Part shown: piece after piece, positions 1 to 7,561 of the stretch
Layout: the number at the start of each line of letters is the position of its first letter
Position numbering within the stretch: position 1 is the stretch's first letter
NCBI GenBank assembly: GCA_036897485.1
Contig: JAYMTF010001859.1
Location: forward strand, 1-20,955
DNA: 20,955 nt
DNA from: Pelargonium nanum
Lineage: Eukaryota; Streptophyta; Magnoliopsida; Geraniales; Geraniaceae
Direction: 5' to 3'
Position numbers and translations under genes: made by a program
The notes under the pieces: model-generated
Database searches by the model: none
What the model saw: only the letters and a program-made list of their open reading frames with translations
Told to the model about the DNA's origin: nothing

Positions 1-530
1 CCCCCAAAGTTCCCTTCTCTGGTTTCGAATAGATACCCCCCCCGCCGCAAGAAACGCAAGAAAAATCTGCTCATTTGCCTGAGCGCCTTACCGGACTCCG
101 TTCTCGCTCACATGTGGAGATCAATTCCTGATCTCCAATTCGATGCCACGTGCCTCCATGGTCTCTACCTTGATCGGGTGTGGAGTTACTTAGACTCCCG
201 GGACCACCTGATCCAGTGGTTCGGCCTGGGTGCTCCCTGTTTGGCTCCTGAATGTCAAGAACCTCCGTCATGACAACGTGCGCTACACTTGTGCAGGCTC
301 CATCGAGAAAGTTGTGTCCGGTTGTCCGGTTCTTGAGGACTTGGACATTTGTAGGTAGATCCGAGGTGGACGAGGATGTGGTGCTGAACATATTCATGTC
401 CTTTTAAGGAGTGTGATTATCATCTTAAGGATGATTCGGGGGTTGAATATTTTTAGCACTATTTGGTCATTAATACACCAAATTTGGAAGTCTTGCGCCT
501 CAACGATTGGGAAATCTTTGTTTGTGCGTT
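1..530 (+). pseudogene. Decayed F-box/LRR (FBD-type) gene fragment
   Basis: Translated pieces resemble plant F-box/LRR proteins but lie in several frames. Around 82-114 the frame reads SALPDSVLAHM, like the start of an F-box. At 230-355 another frame reads LLNVKNLRHDNV, then GSIEKVVSGCPVLEDLDIC, the usual leucine-rich segment, and meets a stop. Around 362-408 a shifted frame gives VDEDVVLNIF, and at 463-530 a further frame gives LVINTPNLEVLRLNDWEIF. At least three frameshifts and several stops separate the pieces, and part of the F-box and the N-terminal LRRs is missing. In intact relatives the F-box binds SKP1 in an SCF ubiquitin ligase. The left end runs off the window. The end of this fragment is similar to the start of the fragment at 2697, so the two come from related but different gene copies. 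Confidence 0.62.
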
Positions 531-555
531 TTTTTGTACAATTAGTTTTAATACA

Positions 556-650
556 TTTTTTTTATCAGCAAAAGTACACATATATTGATAAAAGATCCCG
601 AGGAGGGATCGAGGTACAAACTCCATCGAAGAAAGAGCAACAGTAGAACA
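556..650 (-). mobile_element. LINE-like 3' tail remnant
   Basis: Read on the minus strand, this short segment ends in a TTATCAATATA stretch, then TTGCTGATAAAAAAAA. Plant L1-type non-LTR retrotransposons often end this way, with a TGATAAA-like tail and poly(A). The poly(A) end lies at 556-563. No reverse transcriptase or endonuclease coding was recognised upstream of it on that strand, so if real it is a heavily 5'-truncated copy. It lies right next to the end of the F-box pseudogene. The call rests on tail style only. Confidence 0.35.
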
Positions 651-1535
651 AATAACTGAATTTTGAAAAAATTACACTGAAGAGATTTTCATGATTGGGA
701 AGGAAACCCAGTTTGAGAAAAGCCAAGAACCAGTGTCCAGAGATCCTCTGAAAACTGATAGGACATGTTCTGGATGCAAGCAAGTGTGGAGTGAGTCGAG
801 TTGATGTGCTTGATAAACATGACTGCTTCGAGAGAGCCAAACGATGCAATCGGTCTTGAGAGCATTATGTTAATGATGTTTTGATTGTTAGAAACTAAGG
901 TCTCAATTACATGTGTTAATGGAGGTTTTATACTTTGATTGACACAACAAACTAATATTAACCTTATGTAACATGAAATTGTACTACCCATTTGATAAAA
1001 GTGTAACTGAGAAGATGATTTTTTTTCCATAGAATCAATGATGTGATTGAAAGAAAATTGAACATTCACTTTACTCTTGTCACTCAGTTTTTTCTTTTTA
1101 TCAGCAAGCGTATCAATACCCAGACTCGGAACTAATACCTGAAAGGACAAGTGATTCTTGGCAAAGAAGGTCATGTTCTTCTTTTCAGCCACACCATAAG
1201 CAAAGATGCATATTATTAAATGCTTTAGAATGAGTTGTCCATCACATGTTGTATAAACACTTGCACAAGACCAGCTTGATCAAAGGGCTTCAAACCCAGA
1301 GGATTTTGATCATCAACAAGCTCTTTTGGAGTCTCCACTATGCCCTCTTTGCTTGCAAATATATAAACCAACAGAGTATTTTCACCGATAAACACGATGA
1401 ATTTAGTATTTTCTATTAACGCATATGTATTTGCACCAATAATGTATAATAATTCACAAATAATCTTCTGAAAATCCAGTAGTATTAATCTACACGTTAG
1501 GAAACATTGTCCAACCAAATTCAGTTCTCTCTCAA
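651..1535. other. Gene-free stretch with unrecognised ORFs
   Basis: Two sizeable minus-strand open frames lie here: 1225-1518 (97 codons) and 689-1192 (167 codons). They are consecutive on that strand and could be parts of one broken gene. I do not recognise either protein. The upper one contains ETPKELVDDQNP and ends in FIQHVMDNSF; the lower one has a lysine-rich patch (ADKKKKLSDKSK). Base composition does not set them apart from their surroundings, and no convincing splice pair joins them. They are best treated as non-coding or as debris of an unidentified gene or transposon. Confidence 0.3.
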
Positions 1536-1621
1536 CACTACAACAATTTGAGCCTATAACTGTGGCACTTAACTGCAGTTAAAACTGCAGATAAATGAGC
1601 TATAAAACAACAGTTATAGGC

Positions 1622-2690
1622 TTTAACCGCTACTGGTGACTTCGGTTATGTAACAACAGCTAAAGAAATAAGATGCGGTTTTGGGTCTGCTGCAGTTCTG
1701 AAATTTTTTTAAAACAATTTTGCAGTTTAAACCTGCAGCCAAAAAGCTTAAAAACAGCAACTAAGGTAAAACGGTTGTTGATGACTGGTGTTTCCAAAAA
1801 AGGGCAGCTAAAAATATCAGCTGTGTTTTCGGGTCTTTCTACTGAAGTTAAATTTTTGAACCTTACTTTGCAGTTCGTATTGCAGCCAAATAGCTACTAA
1901 ACGGAAATTGAAATGGCCAAATTTAGCTGCCATTTGGAACGGCAGTTAAAGATATGAAGACTAGTTGCAGCTAAAAACTGCGGCCAAATAAGTACAAACT
2001 GCAAAGGAAAACAAAACCGTTGCTGATGACTGATGTTTATTAAACGGCAGCTAAAGAAACTAGCAGCGTTTATGTGCCTTTCTACTGCTGTTAGGAATTG
2101 CAGGTAAATTACTTAAAATAACATTGCAGTTACTAACTGCAGCAAAAGATTTATAAACTGCAATTCAAAGGCCCAAATTTATCTGCAGTTTTTAACTTCA
2201 GTTAAATATCTGCAGACTAGTTGCAGTTGTTAACGGAAGCGAAATGAATACAAAACTGCAAAGGAAAACCAACGGCTGCTGATGACTAATGTTTATGAAA
2301 CCGTAGCTAAATCTAATAGCAGCGTTTTTGTTACTTTCTACTGCAGTTTCTAACAGCAAATAAATTTCTTAAAATATCTTTGCAGTTACTAACTGCAATT
2401 GAAAAACCAAAATTTTTTTTCAGTTCTTAATTGTAGCTAAAGATCTGAAGACTAGTTTCAGTTTATAACTGCTGTGAAATGAATTCAAATCTGCAAACGA
2501 AACTTTAACCGCTGCTAGTGACTGATGTTTTGAAACCGCAGTTAAAGACAGCAGCAGCTTTTTTGTCTCTTTTTACTGCTGTTAATAACTGCAGCAAAGT
2601 ACCTTTAAACTGCAATTGAAAGGCCAAAATTTATCTGCAGTTTTTAACTTTGGTTATAGATCTGAAGACTAGTTACTGTTAATAGCTGCA
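1622..2690. repeat. Degenerate ~245-bp tandem array rich in AACTGCAGTT words
   Basis: A recurring block can be followed by its landmark, a TTGCTGATGACTGATGTTTA-like segment, then ACGGCAGCTAAAGA, then TTTCTACTGC. The landmark occurs near 1775, 2021, 2277 and 2513, giving spacings of about 245, 256 and 236 bp. A partial copy starts near 1622. Within each unit, AACTGCAG/CTGCAGTT words recur many times in both orientations. There is no long open frame. The array lies just inside a CACTA-like terminus, so it may be an expanded subterminal repeat region of that transposon. Confidence 0.75.
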
Positions 2691-2696
2691 GGCTAA

Positions 2697-2920
2697 TATT
2701 GTTAAGGATGATTTGGAGTATGTTTTGGTGATTAATGCACCAAATATTGAAGAGTTGCACCTTAATGATAAGATGACGGATAAATATTTGGTGAAGGGTG
2801 GTTTGTGGAGTTTGTTGTGTGAAGCAAATGTGGATGTGAAGGATGGTGCTCGTGCTTCTGACGTTGTTAAAGCTCTTGCTAATGCTAAAGCCTTGTCTTT
2901 CTCTGGTGACACCTTGAGCG
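2697..2920 (+). pseudogene. F-box/LRR gene exon fragment
   Basis: The frame from 2701 is open and reads VKDDLEYVLVINAPNIEEL, then LHLNDKMTDKYLVKGGLWSL, ANVDVKDG, VVKALANAKALSFSGDTLS. This is the LRR region typical of plant F-box/FBD/LRR proteins. A plausible splice donor (AGC|GTAAAT) follows near 2918, about where the long first exon of such genes usually ends. The F-box, the first LRRs and any downstream FBD exon are absent, so this is a fragment and not a gene. It starts exactly where the tandem repeats stop. Its first ~75 bp resemble 415-510 of the upstream pseudogene. It could have been captured by the CACTA-like element or left from a paralogue that the element invaded. The frame stays open to 3081, but that part reads as intron. 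Confidence 0.65.
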
Positions 2921-3365
2921 TAAATTTTAATTTTCCACTTAAACATATATATAACTTGTCTGCGTGTGTTATTTACACAAAACATCCTTTGATTGTCTCG
3001 TGCTTCAGTTTTTTAGTCGTTTTCTTTGGTCATTTTGCATTTATACTTGTTTCTTGGTGTATGTACTTTTTTTCTTCTTGAGAGTTTTAACAAAAAGTAT
3101 CAGTTGCTTTTATAAAAAAAAAATATTAGCATATTTTCGACGGCTGTATTTTTACCATCGTAGAAAAGTAATTTTATGTAGTGAACACACTAGCGGCATC
3201 GAAACATTTATGTAGTAAACTGACTGAGAATTACAAGAAACTTGAAATACAGTACAAACATAGAGCAAACAAGATCATAGAAGCTTATTCAAACAAAGAA
3301 AAGGGCTGATCAGATCCCAATAGATAGGAGCTATATAATATGCTTCAAGTCCTTCACACAAACAT

Positions 3366-4594
3366 CTAGTTGGAAACCCAGACAATGTGATTCTCAGGAA
3401 GGAAATGGCAGATTGGGAAGGTCCCTGGCTTAATTTTAAGCACTTGAAAAGCAAGGTGCTTTGGGTTCCAAGCTGATGTATCTGTGTGGCACACAGCTAC
3501 AACATTGGCTTTTGTCCCATCAGCACCCTCCAAAGGAACCATATAAGCTTCTGTGGTCTCTGTTGTGTGACAATAAAACACAGCATATGGATAGTTCTGC
3601 TTATGGCACACCATAAACTTGTTGTCCTTTGAACCCATCTTCTTGATCACTCCTCTAATTGTATATTTCTGCATAGGACTTCCTTTTTTGACTTCTGTAG
3701 TGATTGCTTTCACATTCTTTCCAAGCTTAGATGTGACAGAGTCTAGCATAGACTCTAGTGAAGTTGCACAGAACTTGTCCTCTCCTTTGATCCCTGGTTC
3801 CTCACATTCTCTGATTGTTTTCTTTATTGTTTCAGCTTCTGGGGACCCGGGTTTAACTGAGAAGTAGTGGAAGATTTGTGGCAAATGGTTGGACGAGAAG
3901 GGCAGGGACTTGGCGCGAGGTAGGAATGTTGTTGCTCCATTAACTGAATGATTTGATGATGTGAAATGCAAGTTCATGCTTGTACCATTTTGCAGGTTCT
4001 TTTCTAAGAAGAAAAGAGCTAGGTTTGGATTATCATGCAGTTGATTCTTTGTGGCATCATAATTGTAAAGGAATGGAAACCAAGGTTCCTTTCCCACACT
4101 GACTGAGGCACTTTTCTTGTCCATATCTTCTGCAAAATGTATTCATTTCAGAACTAGAGTTAGCAGAAATCAAGAATGAGAATGATATTTTCATTTCAGA
4201 ACCACTACAAAAGAAAAGTTGCAAACTGTGACGGAAATCTGTGAGACAAAATTTCCCGTCACAGTTACGTCACAAATTATGACAGAAATAACATAATTTT
4301 TCTACTAACCTCGGGATTGTAACATATTTCTGATGAATTGTGGCATGGGAGTGTTTGGCAGGACAGAGTTCCAATAAATTTCAGAAGGTAGAGCAGCATG
4401 GATTCCCACCATTCCTAGCTGCAGCAACACAGGCAATTGTTCATCAAAACAAACAAGAACTAAAGATTCAAAGATCGATTTGATCATTATAATTATATTC
4501 TGTTACAATTCGCGAGTTTTTAATTTCTTGTCGGGATAGAGATAAGAGAGCTTACACAAAGGAGAACTAAGATGCTGAGGAGTTTGGTAGCCAT
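3366..4594 (-). CDS. BURP-domain protein (RD22/USP-like), secreted
   Basis: Three exons, 4556-4594, 4310-4418 and 3366-4129 (splices TGT|GTAAGC, CAG|CTAGG, GAG|GTTAGT, CAG|AAGAT), join in frame to 303 residues. Residues 1-22 form a signal peptide (MATKLLSILVLLC onward), cleaved near IHAA. LPSEIYWNSVLPNTPMP follows, the conserved segment after the signal in BURP proteins. There is no long repeat region, so the layout is closer to USP/BNM2 types than to classical RD22. The BURP domain starts near ALFFLEKNL (about residue 88) and runs to the end. It carries all four Cys-His pairs at C224, C236, C263 and C290 with the family spacing CH-X10-CH-X25-CH-X25-CH. BURP proteins are plant-specific and go to the cell wall or apoplast, often in seed or stress responses; the role of this copy cannot be read from sequence. 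Intron 2 holds a CACTA-like fragment. Nothing looks broken. Confidence 0.94.
4203..4290 (+). mobile_element. CACTA-like terminal fragment in BURP intron 2
   Basis: Begins CACTACAAAAGAAAAG and soon shows a perfect 11-bp inverted repeat, AACTGTGACGG (4224-4234) with CCGTCACAGTT (4256-4266). This is the usual terminus plus subterminal hairpin of CACTA-related elements. No opposite end is present before the exon at 4310, so it is a truncated copy or a degraded MITE. It lies within the intron and leaves both splice sites intact. A short direct repeat, TTTCAGAAC, occurs just outside and upstream (4144-4152 and 4195-4203). Confidence 0.5.
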
Positions 4595-4681
4595 GAAAGC
4601 TTTTTGGCTGCTGCAACTAAAAGCTTTGAGTTCTGCAAATGATTGAGGAACTGAAAAATATGGTTTGCAATTGGATGCATT

Positions 4682-4691
4682 GTTTATATAG
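4682..4691 (-). promoter_or_regulatory. TATA box of the BURP gene
   Basis: On the minus strand CTATATAAAC lies about 90 bp upstream of the start codon at 4594. That is a fitting distance for a plant TATA box with a short leader. It is the best match to the TATA consensus in the leader region; a second AT stretch, ATATATAG near 4701-4710, is a weaker candidate. Confidence 0.6.
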
Positions 4692-4834
4692 AGTTGATGC
4701 TATATATTTGGAGTGGCATAATTACTTATCTGCCCCTGACTCACATAATGTGACAAAAGAAATGGAAATAATGACATATTATATATCACTGATTTTGATG
4801 GGTTTTGCAATATGATAGTCCTATATAATTATTC

Positions 4835-4935
4835 ATTGATACCATTGGGGCAAGTGGTTTTGAAACTATACTCCTTTTAAGGTCTCGGGTTCATACCTCC
4901 TATCCTCTTTTTTAGTAAGTTAGTTATGCATATAC
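4835..4935 (+). mobile_element. tRNA-derived SINE-like element
   Basis: Contains an A-box-like GGGGCAAGTGG (4847-4857) and a B-box-like GGTTCATACC (4888-4897) about 30 bp apart. This is the internal RNA polymerase III promoter layout of tRNA-derived SINEs. The body is similar along its length to the minus-strand element at 5700-5812 (ACCATTGGGGCAAGTGG against ACCGTTGAGGCCAGCGG; GTCTCGGGTTC against ATCTCGGGTTC). It does not fold as a tRNA, so it is not a tRNA gene. The ends and target duplication are not clear. Confidence 0.55.
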
Positions 4936-5109
4936 GAGCTCATTAATGAGTAATGGTAGAGACGGGGGCAACCGTAGTACGTAGTCACAACAAAAATGTT
5001 TTGGCCTAGTGATAGTTATGTCATCTTGTAACTTAGAAAAGTCATTTATTCTATCCCATTTTATGTCAAAACAATTCAAGTGAAGCATTTTGTGTCCTCT
5101 CTTGAGCAA

Positions 5110-5690
5110 AATTTTGGTTCCGCCATTGTTAGTGAGCTAATAGCGAGGATAGGCAATGATGTGGCTACTTGCACTAATATATGTAGTTTTTTTATTTATA
5201 TATTTTAACTATGTGGGATTTCTTAACATCTATAATGTGCCGACTACTGAATAAGAGAGATGTGTGTGCACGTGAACAGATAGAGTACTTAAGTTAAGAG
5301 TACTATTGCAAAGTCTGAATTTCATTATTCGATTTGTCACACTTTTTAAACTCTTTTATCCACCTTAATTTTGAACTAAATATGGTTCCCAACAAAAATT
5401 GGTCCATAGTGTCATGTCAATTCCATTAACTAACTAGAATATTTAGGAGGCCTAACAGAGTCTTTGAATTAGTTGACATAGCTTCCTCATATATTTATGA
5501 GGATGTTGATAGTGAGTATGGTCTATAATGGACTATTTGTGTTTGCGTTTGAAACTCATTCATTGACTATTATCACATTCTCTTTTATGTATTTGGTCAA
5601 CTTCAAAGTAGTTGCTACATAACTGCCTATACTGTTCTTTTTTCAAAACATTGCTTTTTGTGGAAAATGAAACATTTAATGTAACATTAT
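5110..5690. other. Gene-free stretch between the BURP gene and the FLZ cluster
   Basis: AT-rich sequence with no supported coding frame, apart from the two flanking SINE-like copies. The short open frame on the minus strand at 4924-5109 has no recognisable content. I see no transposon termini or RNA gene here. Confidence 0.5.
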
Positions 5691-5699
5691 CCTTCTCAA

Positions 5700-5812
5700 T
5701 TATCAGACAGTAACTGATTAGCGGACAAAACTATCATGAGGCTCGAACCCGAGATTTCAAGAGGATCAAACACCTTAAACCGCTGGCCTCAACGGTACAA
5801 GTCCAAACCATA
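5700..5812 (-). mobile_element. tRNA-derived SINE-like element
   Basis: Read on the minus strand: A box GAGGCCAGCGG (5780-5790) and B box GGTTCGAGCCTC (5738-5749), close to the polymerase III consensus sequences TRGCNNAGYGG and GGTTCGANTCC. The sequence between and around the boxes matches the SINE-like copy at 4835, so both belong to one family, inserted in opposite orientations about 900 bp apart. It lies about 57 bp beyond the stop codon of the FLZ gene ending at 5869, in its 3' flank. Confidence 0.6.
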
Positions 5813-5868
5813 CAAAAACAAAGAAACACACATGTAATCCAAATCCTAGGACATGTCTGAATAGTATT

Positions 5869-7112
5869 TTACAAGGCTGTTCTTGCTGCAGAACCATCCT
5901 CTCCCACATCCTGTGTGAATGGCACTTTCCTATCAAGAAACTCAATCAATCTAGAGAAAAAGAAACTAAAACACGCAGCGACCAAGACCGGTGCAAGACA
6001 TAGCTTGATGGTATGATTATTGGCATGCCGAACAAAATAAGCATAGTACTCCAAAATGCAAGCAATAGGATGGCCAATCGTGCAAGCTAACACAAACCAA
6101 TCAAGTACTGAACTAGAGTGCTTCTTCTTATGCAGAGGAACATGATATAGCAAGGATATGCTACCAATTTGCCTCCAAGTTAGTTTATCCTTCTTAGCCT
6201 TGTAAACGATCCAACCAACGTAAATTGAAAGAGCGGTTAATGACATTGTTACTCCGATTAAGGCGTAATAAGGTTTAGTTCGAGAAGAAAGTTGAAAGAA
6301 TGTTGCTGATAACATCTCTAGCATGAAGGTGGTGAGTACAACAATCCACTCTACAATATTGTCCTGTTTCCAAAGAAGTAAGTAAGATTTAGAACTTATT
6401 TGTATTGTAAAATATCTGTAGAGGTAGCTGGAACGAGGTAAAATTCATGTCTGTAGAGAGTAAATGATTTGTTTGTTAATTAGTTTAGGCTTCCACTGCT
6501 AAAATGTCGATTTTATCAGTAGATTTCACTTGCATAGTTATGTGTAGCTTCATTAACTTTATATTCTGCTAATGTGAGACTTTAAGCACTTGATTTCTAG
6601 TGTTTTACTATGTTACCTCTCCTTTATAAGCTGAAGAAGGCTTTTGAGCAACATCTTTTTGGCCGTGTTCTTGTGACGAAAGATCTTGACTCGAGCTTTT
6701 CAGCTTCCTCCATTGGCGACGAGAGTGTTGCTTGGAGTGCTTTTGTGCAAGGTTGAATTGAGCTGGACTTGAATCACTTCTTCGCCTTGCTGATATTTGC
6801 AACACATGAAAAATAAGAATAATTACTTGATTCACGCACGCACGCGCGCACAAACATACAATCGCTTACCTATGATGGACTTGTCCTCTCTGATTATCTG
6901 ATATAAAACACAAAATGTTCTGTTCCTGCAATAAGGTTACACAAAATTTATCCATATATTCAATATGATTACCTAAATAACTATACAAAATTAATGAATA
7001 TGTTATTAAACACAACATACCTGTACTTAGAGACATCTTTACCATGAACAAGAGTACTTTTACAGACACTACAAGCCTGAATTGTCTTGAAGCTGCTTCT
7101 TGGAAACTCCAT
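5869..7112 (-). CDS. FLZ zinc finger-membrane protein, divergent copy (gene A)
   Basis: Four exons, 7021-7112, 6870-6925, 6617-6789 and 5869-6363, join with intron phases 2, 1, 0 to 271 residues. The model is supported by the identical intron pattern of the two paralogues upstream. Residues 14-17 are CSVC, the first half of an FLZ finger, and KSTLVHGKDVSKYR follows as in gene C. The second half, FCVLYQII from residue 35, keeps one cysteine (C36), but the fourth ligand is missing: a codon appears deleted and the TGT codon reads TAT. Exon 2 is only 56 nt against 251 and 308 nt in the sisters, so the acidic segment after the finger is gone. A basic linker (HSRRQWRKLKSSSQDL) precedes the membrane domain (residues 108-271). 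That domain has hydrophobic spans near 111-130, 139-161, 194-218 and 226-247 and the shared YYAYFVRHANN motif. Zinc binding is doubtful; the frame is otherwise open, so it is either a diverged gene or an early pseudogene. Confidence 0.78.
6833..6850. repeat. (ACGC)n/(CG)n microsatellite
   Basis: A short run of ACGCACGCACGCGCGC lies in the second intron of FLZ gene A, between the exons ending at 6870 and starting at 6789. No function is apparent. Confidence 0.7.
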
Positions 7113-7561
7113 ACACCTTGAAAATACAGTATTTTCTCAAAATTAATTACTAAACTTTAACGATAACATGAACAAATTTTGATGACCAAACAAGATGATC
7201 ATACAGCTCCTTTAGACAATTGGTACAATGGAAAGCTAGTTTTCCAGACGAAAGATCTGTTTTTTGGGATAGTAAGTCTATTATGTACACATTTTTCTAC
7301 TGATACCACTTACAGAAAAGTAAAGCGAGAAAAACAATGTTTCTGCACCTAGTTTTCATCAACGTAGAGAAAGTTAATTTTCTTGTAATGTTTGGTTCAT
7401 AATTTGGATTTTCTCAGCTACCAAACAATCACTTTGTATAATAGTTATACATTTCACTGTCAGGGACAGGACTTATGGTACTAATGCTGATGAGGCACAA
7501 GACAAATCTGTGTGAATTGTACATACAGTGTACATTTACATGTTTAAATCTAAGTATCGTC
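7113..7561. other. Spacer between FLZ genes A and B
   Basis: About 450 bp of AT-rich sequence holding the 3' flank of gene B and the upstream region of gene A. I see no open frame, transposon end or strong TATA box. Confidence 0.5.

Larger units (their letters stand above)
1536..3183. mobile_element. Candidate CACTA-type transposon carrying an F-box gene fragment
   Basis: The left end begins CACTACAACAATTTGAG at 1536, the form expected of plant CACTA (En/Spm) termini. Just inside is a perfect 12-bp inverted repeat (1552-1563 with 1610-1621, GCCTATAACTGT), like the subterminal hairpins of this superfamily. The proposed right end, read on the minus strand from 3183, begins CACTACATAAAATT. It is also followed by a hairpin-prone stretch (CCATCG near 3154-3159 pairing with CGACGG near 3138-3143). 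Between them lie ~245-bp tandem repeats and a captured F-box/LRR exon; no transposase is visible, so the element would be non-autonomous. The weak points are that the terminal match beyond CACTACA is poor and that the 3-bp flanks (CAA left, AAC right) do not match. The right end could belong to another element. Confidence 0.45.

Noticed and set aside
1622..2690. CRISPR-like array
   Set aside because: The repeats are ~245 bp long, degenerate and without unique spacers, and the DNA is from a plant nucleus.
2713..3081. Complete 122-residue F-box-related protein
   Set aside because: The match to LRR sequence ends near 2917 at a splice donor; the rest is hydrophobic read-through of intron sequence, and there is no F-box.
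3619..3867. 82-codon plus-strand frame
   Set aside because: Lies antisense inside exon 3 of the BURP gene, whose frame and motifs are beyond doubt.
4847..4897. tRNA gene
   Set aside because: Has A- and B-box-like sequences but no acceptor stem pairing and no convincing anticodon arm; better explained as a SINE, as is 5738-5790.
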